Below are positions 53,759-61,801 of a stretch of 63,313 nucleotides of DNA, piece by piece (the stretch's first letter is position 1; each line of letters starts with the position of its first letter). A model generated the notes under the pieces. It was not told the origin of the DNA and did not search any database. It saw only the letters and a program-made list of their open reading frames with translations. The translations under genes and the position numbers were made by a program. This DNA comes from Gemmatimonadota bacterium. Lineage in GTDB: Bacteria; Latescibacterota; UBA2968; UBA8231. The stretch lies in assembly GCA_028875345.1 (NCBI GenBank), contig JAPPEG010000236.1, positions 1-63,313 on the forward strand. The letters are read 5' to 3'.

Positions 53759-54261
53759 GGTTCCTGTGGATCATACCACTGGCCGTGGCCATCGATCAAG
53801 CTAGCAAATTCATCGTCCGCGGCTCCATGGCACTGTACCAATCCGAACCTGTATTGGGCAACTTTTTCCGCCTGACCTACATCCACAACCCCGGCGCGGC
53901 CTTCGGGCTAAACCTGGGCAGCCCGCTTTTACACACGGCCTTCTCGTTCCTCGCCCTCGGCATCCTCGTGTACCTCTATCGCTCGCTCGCCGCAAACGAG
54001 CGGCTTTTGCGCTTAGCTCTCTGCCTAGTATTAGGTGGTGCCGTGGGCAACATCATCGACCGCCTGTACTTGGGAGAGGTAGTGGATTTTTTCGATTTCG
54101 GCCTCGGGGATTTGCGCTGGCCGATCTTCAACTTTGCCGATTCCTTCGTCACCGTCGGCGTCTTGCTCTTGGCCTTGGGCTACTCGCGCCGCGAAAAGAC
54201 GGACTCCTCCCCAGAGCAGCCGTCCTCTCCTGAGTCCGAAGAGGAAACCGTCCGGGAGTAA
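53755..54261 (+). CDS. lspA: lipoprotein signal peptidase (signal peptidase II)
   Basis: A 168-residue membrane aspartic peptidase that removes signal peptides from prolipoproteins. Four helices are visible. The catalytic Asp pair is in GGAVGNIIDRLYLGEVVDF and FNFADSFVTVG, and YIHNPGAAFGL is conserved. The GTG start lies inside the dksA-like stop. The C-terminal tail (RREKTDSSPEQPSSPESEEE) is an unusual Ser/Glu-rich cytosolic extension. rluD follows 6 bp later. Confidence 0.95.
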   Translation: MRFLWIIPLAVAIDQASKFIVRGSMALYQSEPVLGNFFRLTYIHNPGAAFGLNLGSPLLHTAFSFLALGILVYLYRSLAANERLLRLALCLVLGGAVGNIIDRLYLGEVVDFFDFGLGDLRWPIFNFADSFVTVGVLLLALGYSRREKTDSSPEQPSSPESEEETVRE

Positions 54262-54267
54262 ATTCCC

Positions 54268-55221
54268 ATGGACCTCGCCGTCCCCGTCGAATCAACCGCC
54301 GAGCGGCTCGATCTTTTCCTCCGCACCCACTGTCCCCAACATTCGCGTAGCAGCATCCAAGCACTCATCAAGGCCGGAGCGATCCGCGTCAACGGCCAAA
54401 AGACGCGCCCGGCGTACTTGGTCCAGCCCGGCGACGAAATCGCCGTCGAACTGCCTGAGCCCGAGCCACTAGCCGCACGCCCCGAAGCGCTGCCCCTGTC
54501 CATAGCGTACGAAGACGACGACCTGCTAGTCGTGAACAAGGCAGCCGGCATGACCGTGCATCCGGCCCCAGGTGCGACCGAGGGCACCCTCGTCAACGCG
54601 CTGTTGCACCACTGCCGCGACCTGTCGGGCATCAACGGCGCGCTCCGGCCGGGAATCGTCCACCGGCTCGACAAGGAAACCAGCGGCTTGCTGCTAGTGG
54701 CCAAGCGCGACGCTGCCCACCGGGCACTAGCCGCAAGCCTCCAAGCGCACCAGATCGAACGCCGTTACGCCGCTCTAGTATGGGGCGTCTTGCGCGAGGA
54801 AAATGGGCGGATCGAAGCTCCGATTGGCCGCGATCCCAAAAACCGCAAGAAAATGGCTGTAGTCGCCGACGGTCGGGCTGCGGCCACCAACTTCAAGGTC
54901 GCCGAGCGCTTCCCCTTTACCAACCTAGTCAAGTGTCAGCTAGAGACCGGACGCACACACCAAATCCGCGTGCATCTGGCCCATATTGGCCATCCAGTCT
55001 TCGGCGATCCTGTGTATGGAGGCCGCGACCAAGCCAGAGGAGTTCGCCCCGAGTACCGCCGCCAAGCCAATTGGATGCTGAGCTTGATCAGACGCCAAGC
55101 CCTGCACGCACAGAAACTGCGCTTCGCGCATCCGACCACCGGAGATATGATGGAGTTTACCGCGCCCCTGCCGGAGGACATGCAGGCCGTATTAGAGGCA
55201 GCGCGGATGGAGAGCGGATAG
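54268..55221 (+). CDS. rluD: 23S rRNA pseudouridine synthase, RluD family
   Basis: A 317-residue RluA/RluD-family pseudouridine synthase. An N-terminal S4 domain (ERLDLFLRTH ... IKAGAIRVNG) is followed by the catalytic domain, with the nucleophilic Asp in GIVHRLDKETSGLLLVAK and with LVKCQLETGRTHQIRVHLAHIGHPVFGDPVYG. RluD normally modifies helix 69 of 23S rRNA; RluC or RluA specificity cannot be excluded by eye. The lspA-rluD order is widespread. It ends the run of housekeeping genes begun at yggS. Confidence 0.93.
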   Translation: MDLAVPVESTAERLDLFLRTHCPQHSRSSIQALIKAGAIRVNGQKTRPAYLVQPGDEIAVELPEPEPLAARPEALPLSIAYEDDDLLVVNKAAGMTVHPAPGATEGTLVNALLHHCRDLSGINGALRPGIVHRLDKETSGLLLVAKRDAAHRALAASLQAHQIERRYAALVWGVLREENGRIEAPIGRDPKNRKKMAVVADGRAAATNFKVAERFPFTNLVKCQLETGRTHQIRVHLAHIGHPVFGDPVYGGRDQARGVRPEYRRQANWMLSLIRRQALHAQKLRFAHPTTGDMMEFTAPLPEDMQAVLEAARMESG

Positions 55222-55258
55222 CGCAACGACCATAGACAACCGACGAGGAGGACGGCCT

Positions 55259-56620
55259 GTGGACTTTCGACTCAACGACGACGAGATACTCGCCTTTATC
55301 GCGCGGGGGTACCACATCTTCCACCCCGCTATCGACGCGGACATACACCGAGCGGTTTGCGCGCAGACCCGCGCCGCCTTTGTCCAAGGCAAAAATCCCG
55401 GCAACGCCATCTACGAACAGGTCCCGGCACTTGCGCAAGTATTGTCTCACCCGCAGGTGGTGGGAGCGCTAACGAGCATCCTAGGCGCGGATTATCACAT
55501 GCTCTGCCACCGCCATGCCCACCTGACCCAACCCGGCCAAGCAGCCGGCGGGTTTCACCAAGACGGAACGCCCCGGGCCTTGCGGGGCTGGACCCGCCCC
55601 TGGCGCTATGGGCATCGGCCGCGCAAGGTGTTGCTGGTGTATTTCCCACATGCGGTGCCCAAAGAGTTGGGACCGACGACCTTGGTGCCCGGGTCGCAGT
55701 ACTATCGGCAGCGGCCCGAGGCAATGGAAGCCTTGGAATGCGGGGTCGAGGGCGACGCCGGGATAATGGCCATCTGCCATTTCTCTTCTTGGCACCGGGC
55801 CGGAGCTAATACGAGCGGCACCGAGCGAATTATGCTCAAATTTGTCTTCGACCGCCGGGGTGAGCCGCAGGAGCCAAGCTGGAAGGCCGCAGCCTCCTAC
55901 AATCCCAATTTTGCTGCAATCGCGCGCCAATGGTCGGCACTCCCCGACGGGCGCTTGTTGTGCCTGCCCAAAACTTGGCAGACGATGTGGAACTGGTTTG
56001 GCGGCCGCGGGGCCGAACGGCTCGGCGGCACGGCGTCGCTGGCATCGCTATTCCAAGGTTTGGCGTCGGATCAAGAACACGAGGCCATAGAAGCGGCCTA
56101 TAGTCTGGGTGGGCAAGTAGATGCTGACGGAGCGCGGGCTTTAGTCGCCCGGATGCGCCACGGGGACGAGCAAGAGCGCGAGATGGCCGCGGTGGCGCTG
56201 AGTGCGGCGGGCCGCGTCGCCGTGGATGCGCTGCGCGAGACGCTGGCAGACCCCAACCCGTGGCTGCGGGCGATGGCCGCGGACATCGCGGGTGACCTGG
56301 GCCGCGAAAGTCTAGCCCTAGTGCCCGATATGGAGCGCGCGCTAGACGACGCAGATGTCTGGGTGCGGCACAATGCGCTACAGGCGCTAGCACTATGGGG
56401 CCGAGAGGCTCGCGGTGCAGAGGAGCGGGTAGTAACGGCACTGACCGACGCCGAGCCCTTTGTGCGCTTCAACGCCCTCGGTGCGCTGATGAGTATGCGT
56501 CCTTTGGATGCGCGTTGTGCCGAGTGGTTTAAGCACGTCGCCGCCACCGATGAAGCACATCCCCAATGGCGGGCACAAGATGCGTTGTCGCGCTGGGACA
56601 ACGCCACATTGCGCTATTAG
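55259..56620 (+). CDS. phytanoyl-CoA dioxygenase family protein fused to HEAT repeats
   Basis: A 453-residue protein. Residues 1 to about 270 are a PhyH-type Fe(II)/2-oxoglutarate dioxygenase. The facial triad is H100 and D102 in GGFHQDGTP, with the distal His in SSWHRAGANTSGTERIMLKF; PTTLVPGSQYY is conserved. Residues about 285-450 are four to five HEAT/PBS-lyase-like repeats (MAAVALSAAGRVAVDALRETLADPNPWLRAMAADIAGDLG; DADVWVRHNALQALALWG; DAEPFVRFNALGALMSM). The start is GTG at 55259 behind GAGGAGG. The HEAT extension suggests a protein-bound substrate or partner. PhyH genes are greatly expanded in Latescibacterota/Poribacteria-type genomes. The ceramidase-like gene follows 20 bp later. Confidence 0.8.
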   Translation: MDFRLNDDEILAFIARGYHIFHPAIDADIHRAVCAQTRAAFVQGKNPGNAIYEQVPALAQVLSHPQVVGALTSILGADYHMLCHRHAHLTQPGQAAGGFHQDGTPRALRGWTRPWRYGHRPRKVLLVYFPHAVPKELGPTTLVPGSQYYRQRPEAMEALECGVEGDAGIMAICHFSSWHRAGANTSGTERIMLKFVFDRRGEPQEPSWKAAASYNPNFAAIARQWSALPDGRLLCLPKTWQTMWNWFGGRGAERLGGTASLASLFQGLASDQEHEAIEAAYSLGGQVDADGARALVARMRHGDEQEREMAAVALSAAGRVAVDALRETLADPNPWLRAMAADIAGDLGRESLALVPDMERALDDADVWVRHNALQALALWGREARGAEERVVTALTDAEPFVRFNALGALMSMRPLDARCAEWFKHVAATDEAHPQWRAQDALSRWDNATLRY

Positions 56621-56640
56621 CTGCGCCGAAAGGAAAAGTC

Positions 56641-58056
56641 ATGCACGAGACCAACCTACTGCGAGCAGGAGCGGCGATGATCGACATCACCCCGCCCGCG
56701 GGGACGCATTTAGCAGGCAGCGGAGCGGGCGAACACCGCCCGGCTCAGGCCGTGATGGACCCGCTCTTTGCCAAGGCCATCGTCTTTGAAGCCAGCGAGC
56801 AACGCGTCTGCATGGTAATCTTGGATCTCACCATTGTCACCGGCGACTACACGGACCAAATCCGCACCGCCATCAGCGAGCAAACGGGCATCGCACCCGA
56901 GGCGATCATGGTCCAGGCGACCCAGACGCACTCCGCCCCGAGCCTCGGCTACTTTATGCTGGACCCAGATTTTCCATTGGAGACCACCGAGGAGACCGAG
57001 TATCTGCGCGGGGCCGAGCGCGCCTACGGTGACCGGGCCGCGACCGCCGCAGTGGAGGCCGCAGTCGAAGCAGTGGGCAAACTGCAACCTGTGCGCATCG
57101 GCTTGGGGCGCGGCGTGTTGGGGGACTTGGCCTTCAATCGCCGTGGCATACGCCGGGACGGCACCATCGCCATGCCCAAGCCACTGGGACGGGAGCAACA
57201 GCCATTCGGGATCGCGGACATCTGCTATCTCGAAGGGCCGATGGACCCGGAAGTCGGCGTGTGCTGCATCCAAGATATGAATATGCAGCCGCTGGCCTTT
57301 CTCCTGCACTACACCTGTCACCCAGTCAATGCGTTCGGGTATCCCGAGACCTACCGGGCCGTGTCCGCGGATTGGCCCGGCGCTTGGACGCGACAGATGC
57401 AGCAGCTATTCGGCTCCGATGCCGTGCCGTTGGTCGTCAACGGCTGTTGCGGCAACATCAACCCCTGGCATCCCTTCGACCCAGATTGCCGGCCGGATCA
57501 CCAGCGGATGGGGCGCGAACTGGCCCAGATGAGCGAACGCATCGTGCACAATATGGCGTTTGCCAACAATGCTGCGTTGGATTGTAAGATGGAAAAAATC
57601 GGCCTGCCCTTGCGCGATATTCCAGCCGAGCGCTTGCGCGAGGTCAACGCGATTCTCGCTGAGAATCCGCAACCACCGCGCGGAGCCAACGGCGAAGTGG
57701 ATCCGCACTGGTTCCGCGCCGCATCGACCCACAGCGTCGAACTATGCCGGCAGCGAGACGCCGAGTTCCTCTATGAAATCCAAGCTTTCCGCATCGGCGA
57801 CCTCGGCGTAATCGGTCTACCGGGGGAACCTTTTGTCGAAGGACAACTCGCGCTCAAAACGAACTCAGCAGCCCCTTTTCTCTTCCCAGCACACCTCACC
57901 ACGCACTATGTCGGCTACCTGCCGACGCGGGCGGCCTATGCCCGAGGAGGACACGAGGCCAACGAAGACGTTACCTACTGGGCCAAACTCGCCCCCGGCA
58001 GCCTCGAAACGGTAGTCGAGCAGGCCCGGACGCTGGTGGAAGAACTATTTGTATGA
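56641..58056 (+). CDS. neutral/alkaline ceramidase-like hydrolase
   Basis: A 471-residue protein related to the neutral (non-lysosomal) ceramidase N-terminal domain. LLRAGAAMIDITPPAGTHLAG, ICMVILDLTIV-type strands, VQATQTHSAPS with metal-binding His, LLHYTCHPVNAFG and VNGCCGNINPWHP correspond to the zinc-site and active-site blocks. There is no signal peptide, so it is probably cytosolic, and it is shorter than true ceramidases, lacking their C-terminal domain. It may act on another amide or ester. I used the ATG at 56641 behind AAAGGAA; the frame reaching 56566 overlaps the upstream gene. It is probably co-transcribed with the PhyH-HEAT gene. Confidence 0.75.
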   Translation: MHETNLLRAGAAMIDITPPAGTHLAGSGAGEHRPAQAVMDPLFAKAIVFEASEQRVCMVILDLTIVTGDYTDQIRTAISEQTGIAPEAIMVQATQTHSAPSLGYFMLDPDFPLETTEETEYLRGAERAYGDRAATAAVEAAVEAVGKLQPVRIGLGRGVLGDLAFNRRGIRRDGTIAMPKPLGREQQPFGIADICYLEGPMDPEVGVCCIQDMNMQPLAFLLHYTCHPVNAFGYPETYRAVSADWPGAWTRQMQQLFGSDAVPLVVNGCCGNINPWHPFDPDCRPDHQRMGRELAQMSERIVHNMAFANNAALDCKMEKIGLPLRDIPAERLREVNAILAENPQPPRGANGEVDPHWFRAASTHSVELCRQRDAEFLYEIQAFRIGDLGVIGLPGEPFVEGQLALKTNSAAPFLFPAHLTTHYVGYLPTRAAYARGGHEANEDVTYWAKLAPGSLETVVEQARTLVEELFV

Positions 58057-58115
58057 GATAGGGATAGCAGGCGTTCACATGCAGGTGGATGGGGAACCAA
58101 GTTTACCAAATAGAG

Positions 58116-58391
58116 CTAGCCGCTAAACGCCTTGAACGCTAGTCCGACGATCGCTAAGATCGTCGTTATCTGGAGCGGTACAACCCAGCGGTATAATCGG
58201 TCAATTTTGGTTTCGAGCGCCTCCCGATTGGCGTTAATTTTGCCGTCTAACTCCGCACGGGTGGCGTCAATTTTGGTTTCGATGCGGCCCAGCCGCACGT
58301 CAATTTGCTCGACAATGCCCTCTAGCCGGGCGATACGCCCCTCGTGGTCTAAAGGATACGGACGCTCTGGCGGCGGATGGTGCTCACTCAC
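58116..58391 (-). CDS. small coiled-coil protein with C-terminal membrane anchor
   Basis: A 91-residue protein starting with GTG at 58391 (GAGGAGG 7 bp upstream). Residues about 18-68 form heptad-like repeats (RIARLEGIVEQIDVRLGRIETKIDATRAELDGKI). Residues 70-88 are a membrane helix (VPLQITTILAIVGLAFKAF). The layout recalls XhlA-type or other tail-anchored coiled-coil proteins, but no family is certain. It stands alone on the minus strand between the ceramidase-like gene and the Gfo/Idh gene. Confidence 0.55.
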   Translation of the reverse strand: MSEHHPPPERPYPLDHEGRIARLEGIVEQIDVRLGRIETKIDATRAELDGKINANREALETKIDRLYRWVVPLQITTILAIVGLAFKAFSG

Positions 58392-58613
58392 GATCCGACC
58401 TCCTCAGTGTTAAAGCGTGAACAGCGCGAACCCCCCGCACCGGATATTCGCAAGATCCATGCCACGACGGCAGTGAAGTGGAGAGGACTAGGCCGTTCGG
58501 GTCAGACTGCATCGGGTACAACCCATCCATGAGACCTTTAGGAAGCACCCTCTAAAAAGGGTAGTGCGTCAGGTCGAAAATTTCAATCCCTTGGTAAATT
58601 CGGAATCAGCAAC
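58392..58613. other. intergenic gap with a weak hairpin
   Basis: The 222-bp gap holds the RBS of the small coiled-coil gene and an imperfect hairpin at 58545-58567 (GCACCCT ... AGGGTAGTGC), which lies just downstream of the Gfo/Idh stop. The hairpin could be a terminator for that minus-strand operon, though no T-run is clear. No gene, tRNA or promoter was recognised. Confidence 0.35.
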
Positions 58614-59645
58614 TTAACTACTGAACCCCACTTCGCGCTCCCCCCTGTCGGCCGCCTCCTGAATGCGAATAACGTTGCGCGTCGAGCGCAGCACCGCAGC
58701 GGTGTCGAGGCCGTTGGTGGGCACTTTGCCGGCGATGTCGTCGAGGAAGGAGCGCAGGTAGCCGCCCCGTTGGGCCGGGGGCAGCGGTTCGATCTGCACG
58801 GTGGCGTCTTCCCTGCCGAGCACCTGAATGTCCTTGGCCGTAGTCGAAGTCTCGATCACTCCATCCCTTCCCCAAAACGTAGTCCGCCAGTAGTAGGGCA
58901 TCTTGTAGCCCGCCCTATCGGGTGCGAAGTACGACACATCGCCCAAAACCCCGCAGCCATTGTCCATCTCCAGCATCATCTGCCCGGCGTCCTGCATGTG
59001 GAAATCCTCGGGAACAAAGGCCCGCCAGCATCGCGCGGCGTTGATTTTCGCCCACTGGCGGCCAGTGACCCAAGGCAAAGCGTCGATGGCGTGGATGCCA
59101 ATATCGGTGATGGTGCCGCCGTGCTTGCCCTGTTCAAAATACCAGCCGGGCCGCGAGCCCAAAAGCAGCGGGTGTTGGCCGCCAAAGGCGATGGCGTGAA
59201 CTTCGCCGATGCGGCCAGCTTGAATCAGGTTGCGCGCGCCGATAAACGCAGCCGCATCGCGCATGGTCAACATGCAGCCGACCTTGAGGTTTTTCTCGCG
59301 TGCCAGCGCCTCAATGCGGTCGAGATCGGCCATCCGAGTACACAGGGGTTTGTCGCTAATGACGTGTTTGCCACGCGAGAGAGCTTCAATCAGCACCGGG
59401 CCGCGACCGGCGAAATAGGTGCCAGTGGCGACGATATCGCAGTCCACCTCGTCGAGCATCTGCTCAATCCGGTCGTGGGTGATCGCGGCAGTGCCCTTTG
59501 CGCGGATTTCGGCGCACGTCTCCGCGTGCTCCTCGCACGCAGCTACCACTTCGAGCCCAGGCGAGGCACCAGCTAGTGCGTAGAGGTCGAAAATGTGGCC
59601 GTGGCGGAAGCCGGCGAAGGCGATTTTGTAAGGGGCTTCACTCAT
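58614..59645 (-). CDS. Gfo/Idh/MocA-family oxidoreductase
   Basis: A 343-residue NAD(P)-dependent sugar or inositol dehydrogenase-type protein. The Rossmann start is IAFAGFRHGHIFDLYALA. The dinucleotide/catalytic loop GKHVISDKPLCTRMADL carries DKP for the usual EKP. The C-terminal domain includes ITDIGIHAIDALPWVTG, the family 'D.G.H.iD...wl.G' block with the catalytic His. The loop GFRHGHI in place of GxGxxG is typical of a Gfo/Idh subset common in Latescibacterota-like genomes. It lies downstream of the RraA-like and creatininase genes on the same strand, suggesting one catabolic unit. Substrate unknown. Confidence 0.85.
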   Translation of the reverse strand: MSEAPYKIAFAGFRHGHIFDLYALAGASPGLEVVAACEEHAETCAEIRAKGTAAITHDRIEQMLDEVDCDIVATGTYFAGRGPVLIEALSRGKHVISDKPLCTRMADLDRIEALAREKNLKVGCMLTMRDAAAFIGARNLIQAGRIGEVHAIAFGGQHPLLLGSRPGWYFEQGKHGGTITDIGIHAIDALPWVTGRQWAKINAARCWRAFVPEDFHMQDAGQMMLEMDNGCGVLGDVSYFAPDRAGYKMPYYWRTTFWGRDGVIETSTTAKDIQVLGREDATVQIEPLPPAQRGGYLRSFLDDIAGKVPTNGLDTAAVLRSTRNVIRIQEAADRGEREVGFSS

Positions 59646-59657
59646 CCCTACCTCTGC

Positions 59658-60386
59658 TCACGATTCCTCTTCCTCGTCGCCGTACGAGTGCCCACCGAAG
59701 ATGGCCCGCAGTTCGGCCGCGGATGTGGCTTGGCGCATCTGGGCCATGCGCTCGGCTTCGTGTTTTTGCAGGGCGCGGACATTTTCCAACACCGCGCTGA
59801 GCTTGTCGGCGGGGAATTTCACTGCGCCGTTTTCGTCCATGTGGATGATCTCTCCAGGGGCCACGTCCATACCGGCGACCGAGACCGGCACATTGACCGC
59901 GTGAATGGCTTGGGCACCGTGACCCGCGGTGACGCCGCTGAGCAAGTACTGGAATTTCATCGGGCGGATCTCGTCGATATCGCGCGAAGGACCGTTGGAA
60001 ATCGCACCGACGCAGCCAATGGCCTGCATAGCAGTAGTCATGTTGCCACCAGCTAGGCCGACCTTGCCCTGGATTTCGGGCGGAAACTTCTGCTGGAAAA
60101 CCAAGATCGTCGGCTTGGGCGAGGCGTCGAGGGCGTCGAGAACATCCATGAAGCTAACGCCGCTGTAATTGGGATCGGGCAGACCGTAGGTGCAAGTAAC
60201 CGCGTAACCAACCGTAGGGCCGAGCTCGGGATACATGCAGCGCAGCGACTGATCCGTGTACCAGTTTTCACTCCAAGGATTGTACAGCCCCAAACACAAG
60301 GGGTCGCCCGGATAGGTAGCGACGACATTGGTAATCGAAGGCGTGTCGAAATTCTTCAGCTCTTCAATCATTTCTCGTTCGGTCAT
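59658..60386 (-). CDS. RraA-like protein (HMG/CHA aldolase or dimethylmenaquinone methyltransferase-like)
   Basis: A 242-residue RraA-fold protein. It opens LKNFDTPSITNVVATYPGD and has VGLAGGNMTTAMQAIGCVGAISNGPSRDIDEIRPM, where G-N and R-D match the substrate and divalent-metal pocket of HMG/CHA aldolases. VAPGEIIHMDENGAVKFP is the signature 'V.PGD.v.aD.dGvv.iP'. Members cleave 4-hydroxy-4-methyl-2-oxoglutarate-like acids or are RNase E inhibitors. Here the metabolic context (Gfo/Idh, creatininase) favours an aldolase or decarboxylase. It is 12 bp upstream of the Gfo/Idh gene. Confidence 0.82.
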   Translation of the reverse strand: MTEREMIEELKNFDTPSITNVVATYPGDPLCLGLYNPWSENWYTDQSLRCMYPELGPTVGYAVTCTYGLPDPNYSGVSFMDVLDALDASPKPTILVFQQKFPPEIQGKVGLAGGNMTTAMQAIGCVGAISNGPSRDIDEIRPMKFQYLLSGVTAGHGAQAIHAVNVPVSVAGMDVAPGEIIHMDENGAVKFPADKLSAVLENVRALQKHEAERMAQMRQATSAAELRAIFGGHSYGDEEEES

Positions 60387-60416
60387 TGGAAACTCCTGAT
60401 TAGGTAATGGGAAACG

Positions 60417-60797
60417 TCAACTTGCGTCCACCGCCTTTTTCTTCCACACATGGTAAAACAGATTCGCGACGAGGCACATAGCGAGGATGACCAAATATGC
60501 GCCTATTGTGCCTATCTCTTTCTTAATAATGTCCATCACAACATTGAGGACGATCAGCGCTGCACAGTACAGCGCGAGGAAGTGCCACCACTTCACGGCA
60601 CTTCCTCCTTGCGTCGTCGCTTTCTTCTTTAGCGCATGGTAAAACAGACTAGCAGATACAAAGAGCATAGCGAGGCCGATCAAATAGGCACCTATTACGC
60701 CTATCTCACTTTCAGTAATGGCCGTCACACCATTGATGACGATCAGCGCTGCATACAGTGCGAAAAAATGCCACCACTCAAAGTTCCAACGATCCAT
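60417..60797 (-). CDS. small membrane protein with internal tandem duplication
   Basis: A 126-residue protein of four predicted membrane helices arranged as two near-identical halves. Residues 8-60 (WWHFFALYAALIVINGV ... SLFYHALKKKA) correspond to about 70-122 (WWHFLALYCAALIVLNVV ... NLFYHVWKKKA), each with an EIGxIGAYL loop. The start ATG at 60797 follows a GGAGC-type RBS. It has no known family. It lies between creatininase and RraA genes on the same strand, so it could be an ion or small-solute channel or a membrane partner, but nothing proves this. Confidence 0.65.
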   Translation of the reverse strand: MDRWNFEWWHFFALYAALIVINGVTAITESEIGVIGAYLIGLAMLFVSASLFYHALKKKATTQGGSAVKWWHFLALYCAALIVLNVVMDIIKKEIGTIGAYLVILAMCLVANLFYHVWKKKAVDAS

Positions 60798-60821
60798 GGC
60801 ATTTGCTCCTATTTACTGGTT

Positions 60822-61634
60822 CTAGTGCTGGTCTCGGCGCGGCAGGATCGGCTGATTCTTCAGCTCGCGGATTAGCTCTACAAGCCCTTCAGTCGCCGCT
60901 GCTAAAAATTTCTCGCCCTTTTCCTTGGTAGCTTTAGTCGCGTCCCCCATAACTCCGCTGCCCGTCTGCTGGCTCCAGTACGGTATCAGCCGTGCGCCCG
61001 ATCCCTCGGGATGCGTGCCACCCAACAGGTCGGTGCGGAAGCTGGGCGACAGCGGCGAGCGCTCGTCAACAGCCTTGTCCATTTCGACCAGTTCCGGCTT
61101 GAGCGCCAAGTAAAGCGAGGTCTCGTATTCGCCAGCGTGCGAAGTGCCACCGTAATCCGAGTCGCGCAGTTCGTTGCCCACGGTCTTGGCGCGGCGTATA
61201 TCCCAGTGATTGACCGAGGCGCAGAGGATCTGGCCCTCGTATTCGAGGACAGTGAGGCGGGCCGCCAAGTCGAGCGGCGAGGTATTGGAGCCGTGGCCAT
61301 TGACGATGAGGATGCGCTTAAAACCGTGGTGGGCCAAGCTGCAACACACGTCCTTGACGTAGCGGATAAAGGTGTCCCACGTAATGGTCAGGGTGCCGTG
61401 GAAATCCATGTGGTGCGGGCTGTAGCCGTGGGTGACGGGCGGGGCGAGCACGGCTTCTTCCGGGATGCGAGCCACGGCGCGCTCGCAGATGCCGTGGCAC
61501 AGCACCACGTCCGTATCCACCGGCAGATGCGGGCCGTGGTCTTCGTGGGTGGCGACGGGCAGCACGGCCACGCGGCCCGCAGCAGCGGCGTCCCGAGTCT
61601 CGTTCCAGATCATTTCAGCGTAGCGGTATTTCAC
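60822..61634 (-). CDS. creatininase-family amidohydrolase
   Basis: A 270-residue creatininase/FAPy-hydrolase-type enzyme. Metal ligands are seen in VLPVATHEDHGPHLPVDTD (E, H, D), MDFHGTLTI, LIVNGHGSNTSPL and SHAGEYETSLYLAL. The family opens cyclic or linear amides such as creatinine or Fe-S mycofactocin precursors. The context of sugar-acid and lipid catabolism suggests a catabolic amide. It is the first gene of the minus-strand set creatininase, small membrane protein, RraA-like, Gfo/Idh. It is divergent from ddl across 167 bp. Confidence 0.85.
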   Translation of the reverse strand: MKYRYAEMIWNETRDAAAAGRVAVLPVATHEDHGPHLPVDTDVVLCHGICERAVARIPEEAVLAPPVTHGYSPHHMDFHGTLTITWDTFIRYVKDVCCSLAHHGFKRILIVNGHGSNTSPLDLAARLTVLEYEGQILCASVNHWDIRRAKTVGNELRDSDYGGTSHAGEYETSLYLALKPELVEMDKAVDERSPLSPSFRTDLLGGTHPEGSGARLIPYWSQQTGSGVMGDATKATKEKGEKFLAAATEGLVELIRELKNQPILPRRDQH

Positions 61635-61801
61635 AGCGGTTCGCTCCTTGGAGTAGTAGAGTCAGCGCACGAGAATGCGGGAAGAAATACACAATTCGCG
61701 CAGCAGGGGCAAGTTGTGGTTCCTCGACAGCTTTCGGCATCCCTTCTATATTTCAATAAGAGGCAACTCTACTCGCAACTTAATCGAAGGAACAGCAATA
61801 C

